Below are positions 43,920 through 53,300 of a DNA stretch of 64,000 nt, one piece after another. The DNA lies in NCBI GenBank assembly GCA_945897075.1, contig CAMDEX010000004.1, forward strand, positions 1 to 64,000, in the 5' to 3' direction. The first letter of the stretch is position 1, and each line of letters starts with the position of its first letter. The notes under the pieces were generated by a model that was not told where the DNA came from, ran no database searches, and saw nothing but the letters and a program-made list of their open reading frames with translations. The translations under genes and the position numbers were made by a program. This DNA is from Litorilinea aerophila (GTDB taxonomy: Bacteria > Chloroflexota > Anaerolineae > Caldilineales > Caldilineaceae).

Positions 43920-44441
43920 GTGACCCAACTTCACGACCCGCTGCATCCCCACAGCCACGATCCCAACCCCGCGCCCCCGTCCGAAAATGCCGATTTCCTT
44001 CTTTCGCTGCCCGACGGCACTGTACAAACCATTACCCCGGACAATCTGCGCGGTCGCCCCCAGACGACCCTCCGCGACTGTTTTATTGTCAGTACCGGCC
44101 ACGGCACATCCGGCCCCTTCGCCTTCACTGGCGTAACGCTGGCCGATTTGGTGGGTGACTATTGGGCCGCGGCGTGGGAAGAGGCCGAAGTGATCAGCGC
44201 GGACGGCTTTGGCACGCGTCTTTCTGCCGCCGAAGTCGACGCGGTCACATCTCGCCCCATCCTCCTCGCCTGCGCCGTCGCCGGCCAGCCCCTCAGCCGC
44301 GCCGCCGGTCTGGTGCGGTTGATCGTCCCCAGCGAGACCGACGACGCTTTGAAACAGGTCAAATGGATCGGAGAAGTCAGAATTCTCAACGCCGAGACGC
44401 AGAGGCTCGCCGAGCCTACTCCACCCAGCGCCGGTCCGTAA
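43920..44441 (+). CDS. Small molybdopterin-binding-domain (sulfite oxidase-like) protein
   Basis: 173 residues from GTG 43920. GPFAFTGVTLADLV, then ISADGFGTRLSAAEV and LVRLIVPSETDDALKQVKWIGEVRI match the oxidoreductase molybdopterin-binding domain. No obvious Moco-ligand Cys appears in the usual position, so it may be a non-catalytic or cofactor-free relative. The C-terminal tail overlaps the convergent SDR gene by 26 bases. Confidence 0.7.
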   Translation: MTQLHDPLHPHSHDPNPAPPSENADFLLSLPDGTVQTITPDNLRGRPQTTLRDCFIVSTGHGTSGPFAFTGVTLADLVGDYWAAAWEEAEVISADGFGTRLSAAEVDAVTSRPILLACAVAGQPLSRAAGLVRLIVPSETDDALKQVKWIGEVRILNAETQRLAEPTPPSAGP

Positions 44442-45189
44442 TCGAATAGCCGCCATCCACGACCAGCGTCGTGCCGGTGACGAAATCTGAGGCGGGGGCG
44501 GCCAGGAAGATGGCCGCGCCCACCAGATCGTCCGGTGTGCCCAGACGCCGCGCCGGTGTCTTGTGACGGACTTCGTCGCCCAGCGGTCCATCCAGGATAT
44601 CCCGGTTGATGTCGGTCTTGTGCCAGCCGGGCAGCAGGGCGTTGGCCTGTATGTTGTGGACAGCCAACTCCACGCCCAATGCACGGGTCAACCCCACCAT
44701 GCCGGTTTTGGCGGTGGCGTAGTTGGCCACATTGGGTGGGCCGAGCAGCGAATACATCGAGCCGATGTTGATAATTTTGCCGCCCCGCCCGCCCGCCACC
44801 ATTGCCCGCGCCCCGGCCCGGGCGCAGAAAAAGGAACCGGTCAGGTGGGTCTCCAATACGGCGTTCCACTCTGCCGTGGACATCTCCAACACACTGCCCC
44901 GCCGCGCAATGCCGGCGTTGTTGACCAGAATATCCAGGCTGCCGAATTGGGCCACAACAGCGGCCACGGCCTGGTTCACGGCGTCTTCGTCGCGCACGTC
45001 CAATGCAATGACTGCGTGGCCTTCGCCCAGCTCAGCGGCCATCGCTGCGTTTTTGTCCGGGTTGCGCCCAGTGGCAATGACGGTTGCGCCGTGTTCTTTG
45101 AAGCCCAGGGCGATGGAGCGACCGATGCCGCCGTTGCCGCCTGTGACGAAAGCTACTTTGCCAGCCAGGGAAAAGAGAGAAGAAATCAT
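44416..45189 (-). CDS. SDR oxidoreductase (KduD/gluconate dehydrogenase-like)
   Basis: 257 residues from ATG 45189. Rossmann motif TGGNGGIGRS, NNAG, catalytic Ser (INIGSMYS) and YATAK. The closest types are 2-deoxy-D-gluconate 3-dehydrogenase and gluconate 5-dehydrogenase. NAD(P)-dependent oxidation of a sugar acid is likely. There is no clear Shine-Dalgarno; an upstream in-frame start exists. Confidence 0.8.
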   Translation of the reverse strand: MISSLFSLAGKVAFVTGGNGGIGRSIALGFKEHGATVIATGRNPDKNAAMAAELGEGHAVIALDVRDEDAVNQAVAAVVAQFGSLDILVNNAGIARRGSVLEMSTAEWNAVLETHLTGSFFCARAGARAMVAGGRGGKIINIGSMYSLLGPPNVANYATAKTGMVGLTRALGVELAVHNIQANALLPGWHKTDINRDILDGPLGDEVRHKTPARRLGTPDDLVGAAIFLAAPASDFVTGTTLVVDGGYSITDRRWVE

Positions 45190-45242
45190 GGGGGTCGCTC
45201 GCTTTCTACAAGTAGTGGGGGTGAAAAGGGTATTTTGGACGG

Positions 45243-45288
45243 ACAAAACAAGAAGCCGGACTGGCAAGGGTCCGGCTTCTTGTTTTGT
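45243..45288 (-). terminator. Perfect 19-bp bidirectional hairpin terminator
   Basis: ACAAAACAAGAAGCCGGAC pairs perfectly with its complement across an 8-base loop. T-runs lie on both strands. Confidence 0.8.
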
Positions 45289-45292
45289 TCTG

Positions 45293-45743
45293 GCGGTCAG
45301 GGATGGGCCGACAACGACAGAATAAGGAGAGGCTACAGGTGGTACGGCATGGATTCAAACTGCTGAAGGGAGGTCGAGGGTTGGTGTCAATGCAGGGTTT
45401 GTTGCTCGATCTCCCACTTGACCTTCTGACGAAGCACCTTTAGTCCTCGGCGATTGCGGTAGACAGTAATAATACACTGACCACTTCGATCCATTAGAAC
45501 AGTTGTCCCTTCCAAGCGCTGCACCCGTTTTCTATCCACTTTGGGGATGTCATTGTGGCGTAGAAAGTAGTGCAGTGCCCCACCGCTCCGCACCAGGCAG
45601 CCAAATTGAATGACGTACTCAACGTCTTCAGCGGACAGGTTGCGTTGCGCCATACGCATCAGCGCGTGATTGGATAGTTCCATTTCTTGCATCATAGCCA
45701 CCTTCCTTGGGGGGAGTAGCGTTGTCGGCCCATCTCTGCCCGC
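45293..45743. mobile_element. Small gene cassette bracketed by 24-bp inverted repeats
   Basis: 45293-45316 and 45720-45743 are inverted copies matching at 22 of 24 positions (core GATGGGCCGACAACG). They enclose only the DUF4258-like gene. No transposase is present, so any movement would need one in trans. Confidence 0.55.
45387..45695 (-). CDS. DUF4258-like small protein
   Basis: 102 residues from ATG 45695 (AAGGAAGG upstream). LSNHALMRMAQRNLSAEDVEYV and IITVYRNRRGLKVLRQK resemble DUF4258 proteins, small alpha/beta proteins that often sit in mobile or toxin-like cassettes. It lies alone between inverted repeats. Confidence 0.6.
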   Translation of the reverse strand: MMQEMELSNHALMRMAQRNLSAEDVEYVIQFGCLVRSGGALHYFLRHNDIPKVDRKRVQRLEGTTVLMDRSGQCIITVYRNRRGLKVLRQKVKWEIEQQTLH

Positions 45744-45821
45744 AAGAGTGTAGCGTCAGAATACACGAAATCGATTTTTTTGGCAATTGCTATAGTCTAC
45801 TTCCTTCCCCTCCCGATCCGT

Positions 45822-46667
45822 TCAGGCTGGACGCGACAGCAACAGCCCCGCCAGATTTTCCCCCAGAATTCGCACTTTGTCCTCCTCCGCCACAAAATCG
45901 CAGTGGGTGCGGAAGGCTTCCAGCGCCTGCCGGTAGGTGATGTTGTGCCGACAGACCGGGTAGTCGGATCCCCAACAGAGGCGCGCACCGCCGTAGGTTT
46001 CGTAGAGCGGACGCACGATGGCGTCAATGGTGTCGCGGTGGGGGAAATCCCAGAAGGGGCCGACGGTGGAGTAGTAGAAGCCCGATACTTTGATGTGGAT
46101 GTTTGGGTACTGGGCCGATTCCAACACAAGGAGAAGATTGTCCACCTGCCCCACGCCGGGATGGCCCAGGTGGTGGATCAGGATGGGCATGGATGGGAAA
46201 GCCGCGGCCACCTGGTTGATGGCCGTGTGGTGTTGGGGGCGGCAGGCGATGCTGGCGATCAGCCCCAATTCCGCGGCGGCGGCAAAGAAGGCCATTCCCT
46301 CCTCGCCGGTGTACCAGCTTCCGTCGTCGTCGCCTTTCACGTAGTGGGTGAAGGCGGGCAGATGCCAGCGCTCGGCGGCCTGACGCAGACGCTCTGCCGC
46401 ACCGGGCAGGTGGTAGGTCTCTGACCAGGAGCAGTCCACATCCGCGCATTGGATGATGCGATCCGGGTGGTGGCGCACTGCGGCCGCGATGTAATCGTTG
46501 TTGGCCGGGTTGTGGTCGATCCCCGCACAGACGAGAAAGGCTTTGTCAACCCCGTTCACATCCATCTCAAAGAGAAGCTGGTCAATGGCGCTGCGCGAGT
46601 AATAATCGGGCACAGGCGGCTGGTAGGGCCAGCGCTCCCAGGCGTGGCAGTGGCTGTCTATAATCAC
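45822..46667 (-). CDS. Amidohydrolase 2 family metal-dependent hydrolase
   Basis: 281 residues from GTG 46667. Starts IIDSHCHAW (HxH metal pair), later PILIHHLGHPG and GSDYP with the catalytic Asp. This family includes lactonases, decarboxylases and sugar-lactone hydrolases such as fucono-lactonase. Its place beside PhyH-like, SDR and sugar-isomerase genes suggests a sugar-lactone substrate; this is inference. Confidence 0.82.
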   Translation of the reverse strand: MIIDSHCHAWERWPYQPPVPDYYSRSAIDQLLFEMDVNGVDKAFLVCAGIDHNPANNDYIAAAVRHHPDRIIQCADVDCSWSETYHLPGAAERLRQAAERWHLPAFTHYVKGDDDGSWYTGEEGMAFFAAAAELGLIASIACRPQHHTAINQVAAAFPSMPILIHHLGHPGVGQVDNLLLVLESAQYPNIHIKVSGFYYSTVGPFWDFPHRDTIDAIVRPLYETYGGARLCWGSDYPVCRHNITYRQALEAFRTHCDFVAEEDKVRILGENLAGLLLSRPA

Positions 46668-46719
46668 AGTTCGTTTGCTCCGTTGGAATCTGATTCGGGA
46701 AGACGTGAAACGTATAAAC

Positions 46720-47574
46720 TCACCCCGCGAAGACCTTCTTCTTCAACGTCGTCTGCGTCTCATAGATCGAGCCGCCTTTGAGCGCGGGGGGCAGGGGCAT
46801 CAGCACCGGCACAGCGGTCAGGCGCGGGCGGTTGGTGGGTTCGCCGCGCAAAATGTTGGCGTTGAATGCGCCCCACTCCCCCCCGCCGCCGATGGGCCAG
46901 GCATCCACCGCACAGTATTGAAAGAGCAGCAGACGACGGGAATAGGCCGATTTGTTGAGGGCCGAGGCGTGGAGCGTGCGGGCGTGGTGGATAGTAATGC
47001 CGCCTGCTTTCACTTCCAGCGGCACGGCGCTGTCTGCGTTCGGTATATCCTCCGAGACCGCGCCCACGAAATGGCCGTCCTCGTGATGGGAGTAGATCGG
47101 CCCCTTGTGGCTGCCAGGGATGACGAGCAGGCAGCCGTTGATCAGCATCATATCGTCCATACAGACACCCACGGCCAGCAGGTCGTCGTTGGTGTGGGGA
47201 TAGAAGGCCCAGTCCTGATGCCATTCCACCGGGCTGCCAAATTCGGGCGATTTCATATTCAGTTTGTTGCCATTCGTGCGGATGGCAGGCCCGATCAGAT
47301 CGGCCACAATGTCCAGAATGGCGGGATGACGCAGGGTGTTGTCGTAGACCGGGTGGTGGAGAATGGGATTCTTCAGGCGGCGCAAACGGGGCGCTTCTGG
47401 TGTGTGGCCCGGCTCCAGATCAAAAACATCTGTGTGTTCGGTGAAGGCCGCGCTCTGCTGCACAAAGTCGTCGGTGACACGGCGCAGCTCGGCCACGTCG
47501 GTGGATGAAAGCACATTCTCTACGGCCAGGTAGCCGTTTTCGTGATAGAAGGCGATCTGTTCTTGGGACAGCAT
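46720..47574 (-). CDS. Phytanoyl-CoA dioxygenase (PhyH)-family oxygenase
   Basis: 284 residues; AGGAGA precedes the ATG at 47574. Fe(II)/2-oxoglutarate ligands: EWHQDWAFYPH (HxD) and HHARTLHASALN with the distal His. The substrate is unknown; PhyH proteins hydroxylate many small molecules. It lies 52 bases upstream of the amidohydrolase on the minus strand and is probably co-transcribed with it. Confidence 0.82.
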   Translation of the reverse strand: MLSQEQIAFYHENGYLAVENVLSSTDVAELRRVTDDFVQQSAAFTEHTDVFDLEPGHTPEAPRLRRLKNPILHHPVYDNTLRHPAILDIVADLIGPAIRTNGNKLNMKSPEFGSPVEWHQDWAFYPHTNDDLLAVGVCMDDMMLINGCLLVIPGSHKGPIYSHHEDGHFVGAVSEDIPNADSAVPLEVKAGGITIHHARTLHASALNKSAYSRRLLLFQYCAVDAWPIGGGGEWGAFNANILRGEPTNRPRLTAVPVLMPLPPALKGGSIYETQTTLKKKVFAG

Positions 47575-47678
47575 TGGGGTCTCCTGAGATAAATGGTGGA
47601 TTGCCACTGATTGCAGGTGTATACGCTACCTTAAACCGGGGGCGATGTCAAAGACGGAAAAACCGCTTGAGGACAAAA

Positions 47679-47716
47679 CAGATGCCGAGGACTTCTTGTC
47701 AAGTCCCCGGCATCTG
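47679..47716 (-). terminator. Terminator of the HigBA-type operon
   Basis: 16-bp stem (one mismatch), 6-base loop, TTTT on the minus strand. The arm AAGTCCCCGGCA is shared with the inner hairpin of the MITE at 60761. Confidence 0.7.
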
Positions 47717-47776
47717 TCGAGATCGGTCTACTCGTTCCGCTGAAAATTCAGGTACACTCTGGTTGATGCCAAGCGA

Positions 47777-48076
47777 TCAGATACGACTGACCCCAGCGTG
47801 CAGCTTCAATCCTAGTGCCTCGATAACCTTCAAAATGATAGCGAAGTCGGGTTTACGTTCACCGGAAAGCGCTTTGTAAAGACTTTCACGAGAAAGACCC
47901 GCGTCTCGAGCAACCTGGGTCATGCCTTTGGCGCGGGCGATGTCGCCAAGCGCCTTGACCACAAAGGCGGCATCGCCGTTGGCCTCTTCCAGACAGGCCT
48001 CAAGATAAGCAGCCATTTCCTCCGGGGTTCGCAGGTGTTCTGCAACATCATAACGAGTGGTACTGGTTTGGGTCAT
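47777..48076 (-). CDS. HigA-like antitoxin (addiction module antidote)
   Basis: 99 residues. YDVAEHLRTPEEMAAYLEAC then a helix-turn-helix, GMTQVARDAGLSRESLYKAL, as in HigA/putative antidote proteins of RelE-type modules. It binds the toxin and probably represses the operon. It follows the toxin gene by five bases, the toxin-first order typical of HigBA. Confidence 0.85.
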   Translation of the reverse strand: MTQTSTTRYDVAEHLRTPEEMAAYLEACLEEANGDAAFVVKALGDIARAKGMTQVARDAGLSRESLYKALSGERKPDFAIILKVIEALGLKLHAGVSRI

Positions 48077-48081
48077 AGCGT

Positions 48082-48378
48082 CTATTCCGAAAGGTTTCGT
48101 GCAAGGCGTAGGGCTGCTCTGATATCTTTGGCTTGCGTACTCTTGTCGCCACCGACCAGGAGAATAATCAGCGCGTTCCCGCTCTGCTTGAAATATACCC
48201 GATAACCGGGGCCGTAGTGGATGCGCAACTCGGAGACGCCCTCGCCAACAGGCTCGACATCCCCAGGATTTCCGGCGGCGAGCCGCTCGATCCTAGCTTG
48301 GATGCGCGCTCTGTCCTGGATGTCACGGAGTTCGTTGAGCCAATGAGCGAAAAGATCAGTCTTCCGAATTTCGATCAT
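48082..48378 (-). CDS. RelE/HigB-type toxin
   Basis: 98 residues. IRKTDLFAHWLNELRDIQDR, RIERLAAGNPGDVEPVG and the end YRVYFKQSGNALIILLVGGDK match the phage Gp49-like/HigB branch of the RelE superfamily, ribosome-dependent mRNA endonucleases. ATG 48378 is the only plausible start. Paired with the HigA-like gene. Confidence 0.85.
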   Translation of the reverse strand: MIEIRKTDLFAHWLNELRDIQDRARIQARIERLAAGNPGDVEPVGEGVSELRIHYGPGYRVYFKQSGNALIILLVGGDKSTQAKDIRAALRLARNLSE

Positions 48379-48593
48379 AGCGTCACTATAACAATCCAGC
48401 TACACATTGTCAATGGTGAACACAGCGCGACGACGCTGCGTATCCAAGTGGAGAGCTACGAACCACGAAACCACCTGAAAGCAAAGGATTGTCAACCGGG
48501 ATTTTATACAAACTGCGTACTTACCCATTTGCGTTGTCCGTTCAAGCGGTGTTTACTGTAGGAGAAGACAGATCACAGAATTGACGGATAGCC

Positions 48594-48622
48594 GAATACG
48601 AAATATCCAATACCCAATACCC
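48594..48622. repeat. Short period-7 array before the isomerase gene
   Basis: AATATCC, AATACCC, AATACCC units; identical in type to 37040-37061 and equally placed just upstream of a sugar gene start. Confidence 0.7.
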
Positions 48623-48634
48623 CAGGAGACCCCA

Positions 48635-49408
48635 ATGCCCACCCCCGTTCTCGCTGCCCAACTCTACACTGTGCGTGAATTCACCAAAACCGCGGCGGAT
48701 TTTGCCGACAGCCTGGCCAAAGTGCGGGCGATTGGCTATACCGCCGCGCAGGTGTCGGCCATCGGCCCCATCCCACCCGCCGAGGTCAAACGGATTGCCG
48801 ACGACAACGGCATCGTCATCTGCAACACCCACATCGGCTGGAATCGTCTGTTGGACGACCTGGACGCGGTGATTGACGAGCATCACCTGTGGGGCTGCCA
48901 GCACGTAGCCGTAGGCAGTATGCCCGCGACGTATCGGGACGCGGGCGAGGCGGGCTATCACCGCTTCGCGGCCGACGCCACGGCAGTGGGGCGCAAGCTG
49001 GCCGCGGCTGATCTCACTTTCAGCTACCACAACCACAGCTTCGAGTTCCAGCGATTTGGCAAGCGCAACGGGCTGGAGATTCTCTACGCCGAGAGCGATC
49101 CCCGCTATGTGCAGGCCGAACTGGACACCTATTGGATTCAGCACGGCGGCGGCGATGTGATTGATTGGATCAAACGGATGGCAGACCGGATGCCGGTGAT
49201 CCATCTGAAGGATATGGCGATTGTCGGCCAGCGGGAGCAGGTGATGGCCGAAGTGGGCGAGGGCAACCTCAACTGGCCGGGGATTCTGGCTGCTTGTGTA
49301 GATGCAAATGTCGAGTGGTACGCTGTGGAGCAGGACATCTGCCCCGGCGACCCCTTTGAGAGTCTGGTGATCTCCTATCGCAATTTGGCCGCGCTGGGGT
49401 TGGAATGA
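48635..49408 (+). CDS. Xylose-isomerase-like sugar phosphate isomerase/epimerase
   Basis: 257 residues; AGGAGA lies upstream of ATG 48635. TIM-barrel: YHNHSFEF, ELDTYWIQHGG, VIHLKDM and VEQDICPGDP give the metal-binding residues of the AP-endonuclease-2 fold. Similar proteins include inosose dehydratase-like and 3-ketoglucose-epimerase types. It lies alone, oriented against the HigBA pair. Confidence 0.8.
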   Translation: MPTPVLAAQLYTVREFTKTAADFADSLAKVRAIGYTAAQVSAIGPIPPAEVKRIADDNGIVICNTHIGWNRLLDDLDAVIDEHHLWGCQHVAVGSMPATYRDAGEAGYHRFAADATAVGRKLAAADLTFSYHNHSFEFQRFGKRNGLEILYAESDPRYVQAELDTYWIQHGGGDVIDWIKRMADRMPVIHLKDMAIVGQREQVMAEVGEGNLNWPGILAACVDANVEWYAVEQDICPGDPFESLVISYRNLAALGLE

Positions 49409-49462
49409 GAACGAGGCGTACCAACGGAAAAGTCCACCTGCTGGTTTCACCTACAAATCTCT

Positions 49463-49606
49463 AAGAGGCTGTTGAATAATTCAGACACGAGGGACGCAAA
49501 CCAACAACCACGGAATACACGAAACACACGGAAAATTTTCTTTTGTCTTCCCTTCCGTGTGTTTCGTGTATTCTGTGGTTAGCCAAGAGCCTGTTGAATA
49601 ATTCAG
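49463..49606. repeat. 28-bp palindrome between two 22-bp direct repeats
   Basis: 49506-49533 and 49553-49580 pair at 27 of 28 positions around a 19-base loop. 49463-49484 and 49585-49606 (core CTGTTGAATAATTCAG) are direct repeats 122 bases apart. Probably a transposon-derived non-coding element. The right repeat also folds (GAGCCTG/CAGGCTC) and could end the YafQ transcript. Confidence 0.75.
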
Positions 49607-49609
49607 GCT

Positions 49610-49879
49610 CTAAGCGAACAGATCGGAATGCGTCCCCGTGCGAATGAGAATGATCTCTGTATCGGTCACTTCATAGATCAGCAACCAATCAGGTGCAATA
49701 TGGCATTCGCGTGTGCCCTTGTATTGCCCAACGAGGGCATGATCACGGTAATGCATTGCCAATTCTTGAGCCTCAAGCAATTGCTGGATCACGATCTTGA
49801 ATTCCGTAACGTCCTTGCCGCGTTTCAACATCCGCTTGACATCTTTTTTGAATTGGTTGGTGCGACTCAGGCGTTTCAT
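49610..49879 (-). CDS. YafQ-family toxin
   Basis: 89 residues: RTNQFKKDVKRMLKRGKD at the start, HALVGQYKGTRECHIAPDWL and LIYEV then RTGTHSDLF at the end, including the His/Asp/Arg positions of YafQ mRNA interferases. The ATG overlaps the antitoxin stop (TGATG). Confidence 0.9.
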   Translation of the reverse strand: MKRLSRTNQFKKDVKRMLKRGKDVTEFKIVIQQLLEAQELAMHYRDHALVGQYKGTRECHIAPDWLLIYEVTDTEIILIRTGTHSDLFA

Positions 49880-50139
49880 CAGATTCCCAAATCTGTAAAC
49901 AATTCATTGGCGTCAGCATAAGTGGTTAAATTTTGCCGCGCCTGGGCTTGTTGTAACGCCGCCACAGTGTTAGCGTTAGGTAGCTTAATCGTAAACGGCA
50001 ACCCTTGCTGCAACTCTACTTGCCGGAAAAATAGGGTGATGGCTTGTGTTGTCGTTAATCCTAACCGCGCAAAGACCTGCTCAACGCTCTCTTTAAGCCC
50101 TGGTTCAATTCGTGTACTAATCACTGCGCTTTTGCTCAT
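49879..50139 (-). CDS. RelB/DinJ-family antitoxin
   Basis: 86 residues from ATG 50139 (GGAGGAGGAC upstream; earlier in-frame starts cover the promoter). SAVISTRIEPGLKESVEQVF forms a ribbon-helix-helix, then TTTQAITLFFRQVELQQGLP, the DinJ signature. It pairs with the YafQ toxin and should repress its own promoter. Confidence 0.88.
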   Translation of the reverse strand: MSKSAVISTRIEPGLKESVEQVFARLGLTTTQAITLFFRQVELQQGLPFTIKLPNANTVAALQQAQARQNLTTYADANELFTDLGI

Positions 50140-50166
50140 TGCGTCCTCCTCCATTTTTGTATGGCT

Positions 50167-50194
50167 ATTGTACATACATTTTATCATGGAGTAA
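50167..50194 (-). promoter_or_regulatory. Promoter/operator of the DinJ/YafQ pair
   Basis: TTACTC, 16 bases, TACAAT on the minus strand. An imperfect palindrome (TGTATGTACA) overlaps the -10, a fitting site for DinJ autoregulation. Confidence 0.55.
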
Positions 50195-50367
50195 CGAAAC
50201 GGGCAAAAGCTATACATCCTCTGCCCCATTCCCCATCCCACTCGGTGTCACTTTTTATGTCACCCACTGCCACTGACAAGCTTTCTGCGATCTGCTAGAA
50301 TAGCCGTGTCCCTTCCCTTTTGTTCGCCGCAGACCGTCAGATGACGGGTAGTAACCAGGAGAGAACC

Positions 50368-53300
50368 GTGAACAGCACAGGCAATCCTCGCCGTTTTGTT
50401 CCCAGCCGCTTGCCGAAGCGCGCGCTGGCCGCTTTGGGCGCGCTCATTTTGCTGGCGCTGGCAGCCCTGTTGTATTTGCCCGCGTCTTCTCTGGGCAACC
50501 GGATGAGCGGCCAGCCCAGCGGTGACGATCTGTTGCGCTGGGCGTTGTCCAACGCCCAGGACGCGGGCAGCTATACCGTCAACATCGCGCTCAGCCAGTC
50601 GATCATTCCTCAGGACCCCTTCGGGATGAATACCCAGGAGCAGTGGTCGCGCTTCAACATTCGCGGCGATATCGGCGGCACAGACCGGGCGCGTTTCTCG
50701 GTCACACCGGGGCAGAGCAGCTTTGCCCAGATGGCGACCACAGCCCAGGAGATTCTGGTACGCGACGGCACGACATACGAATGGCGGCCCGAGAGCGGCG
50801 TAGACCGCTGGAGCCGGGTTGATAGTGCGCCCTCCCTGGTGGGGATGGACTCGGACAGTCTCTCCCTGCTTTCGGTAGCCAAAGAGATTCACCTCTTGGA
50901 AGTCGCCAGCGGTCTGCCGGGGCCAGACGGCCGGGAAGCCGAATACCAGCGGGTTGCCTTTGCCTTGAAGGGGCCGGATATTCTGCGTCTGCTGCTGGGG
51001 CGTCAGGGCGCGCTCAACAGCCAGACGATGGATGTGGCTCAACGCAACGAGACTGGCATCTCCGGCGCGGGTGAGCTTTGGATCGACAGCCGCGGCCTGC
51101 CCGCCCATCTGATCCTCGATCTTTCGTGGATGCGCCACGAGAATATCCCCTATCGCGTGCGCGCCCACACCGAAACCGACTATACGAGCTTTGGCCGGGT
51201 ATTTGCCCCTGCCCGTTTTGATCCCTCCGTGGCGCCGGGCGCGGGCGAGCCGGTGGCCGAACTGGTGGCTCTGGACACGTTGCAAACGGCGATGTGGCTG
51301 CCGATGCTGGCGGCGGCGCTGGCCCTGCTCTGGCTGCTATGGCGGGCGCACCGGGGCAGCCGCCGCGCCCTGCGCGGCCTGACAATTCTGCTGCTGATTG
51401 CGCTGCTGGCACCCTCCTTTGTCAGTGTGGCCGACGCCGCGGGTTTGATGGGCGGCACTAGCGCTTCCGGGGTGGAAAAGAGCGCAGCGGCCGTGCCCGG
51501 CAGTCAGGCGGGCGAGATGCTGCGCGACATCCGCTCTATGCGCGCTGGTCTGCAGAGCGATGCGGGCAACCCCGCCAGCTTTCTGGACGAATTCGGCGAC
51601 GAGGACGGCGACACGCTGCCCAACGGCTACGAAGTTCAGTACGGCACAAGCCCCTTTGCCCCCGATTCGGACTACGACACCCTCAGCGACTACGAAGAAC
51701 TGAATGGGATCACCTGTGCCATCAACAACGGATCGGTTGTCGTCAAATCCAACCCGTTGAATCCCGACACCAACCAGGACGGGCTAAACGACGGGGACGA
51801 GTTTCACAAGGGCAAATGCGGCGATAGCTATACACTGGGCTGGATGTGGGATGACGACAACGACCACGACAGCGTGCCCGACGGCATGGATTTGTCGCCC
51901 TTTTCCTGGTCCAACAAACAGATACTCTATGAAGGCGGCAACTGGCAAGCGCCCAACTATACCTTTGAAACGCTGGACCAGAACCCGGACAACGAAGCGA
52001 CCAATCCCTACCCCTTTTATGTGGAGATGCAGATTCGCCCGCGTGAGGCGAAGTCCCTGCGCTGGGCCTACAAACATGTGACCTGGCCCGGCGACGATAC
52101 AGCGGCCATCCAGAATACAGACCCGACCATCCGGCTGCTCAAAAAGATACAGTTTGGTATTGATTACGGCACCAGCGGTGACGTTACATTTGTGCCTTTT
52201 CTGCAGGCCACTGTGCGGGAACGGGACTTGCCCACGGCCAAAGCGATGAGCGTCTATGGCGTCAGCGCGGCCATACACAAAGACGCGGCTGGCAATCCGG
52301 TCTATGAAAATGGCGAGCAGATCTGGGATATGACGATACCGCTGATGACGGTGGAGCGGGGCGGCCAGGTCTTCGCCTTTCAGATCAAAATGCTGTACGA
52401 CCGGCGGCCCGGCAACAACGACCTAACCCGCCACTGGAAAGATGTGCGGCTGAAGTGGGCCGCGGTGGCCGACGTTCTGCTCTTGGATAACAACGGCCAG
52501 CCTGCGCAGAGTCCCAACGGCGGCTGGGGGCTGTGGGTCTACGACGAAGCCTACGAATTGACTGGTTTGCAGGTCTCCCGGCAGGGCGGCGCGTCGATGC
52601 TGGTGGCGGCGGCTTTGCCCACCGTCGGCTACGACGACGGCCCAATTACGCTGTTGCGGGGCGGCCTGGAAGCCCAATTCCTGCCCGGCGCTATCACCCT
52701 CTACGATATCAAAAACCGCTTTGACACCCCCAACAACGCCAGCCTGGAAGAGCGCTGGGGCATCCCGCAGGATCAGCAATACCGGGTGGTCTACGACAGC
52801 AAACAGAATTTCAAACATCTGGACGAGGCGATTGCCACGACCACAATGACGACGACCCGGCAGTTGCTGGACAGTGTGTTCGATGGCTGGAGCAATCTGA
52901 ACCCGACTGTCCTCTACGCCAGCGAGCAGCGCACCTCCTCGGTCAACCTGGACGAGGTGTCGAACAAAGATTATCTGGACATTACCATCAACACCTGTCT
53001 GAAACCCCTCGTCACCAGCCGCAGCCTTAAGCTGCAAAGCTACGAGTGGGCCTTTGCCGACGGCGACCTCTTCGGCCACTGGGAGGCTATGTCCCTGGAC
53101 GACGTGCTGACGAAGGTGGAGGGCGAGTATGTGGCCTCCACCCCGGCCAACGATCCTTTCTTCGCTGAGCAGCTCATCATTTTGAAGATGGCGATGACTA
53201 CCTGGCAGTTGGGCGTCACCTCCGTCTACAGCATCGGCCAGGTGGTGATCACAGACGTCGAAAATCTCATCAGCGATGCCAAATTGACCCAAGCCTTTCT

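Noticed and set aside
46675-47508. Plus-strand open frame opposite the PhyH-family gene
   Set aside because: The minus frame carries the HxD iron site and a good Shine-Dalgarno; the plus frame shows nothing.
50320-50367. Upstream TTG and ATG starts for the giant gene
   Set aside because: GTG 50368 has AGGAGA at the right distance and puts the membrane anchor at the normal position.
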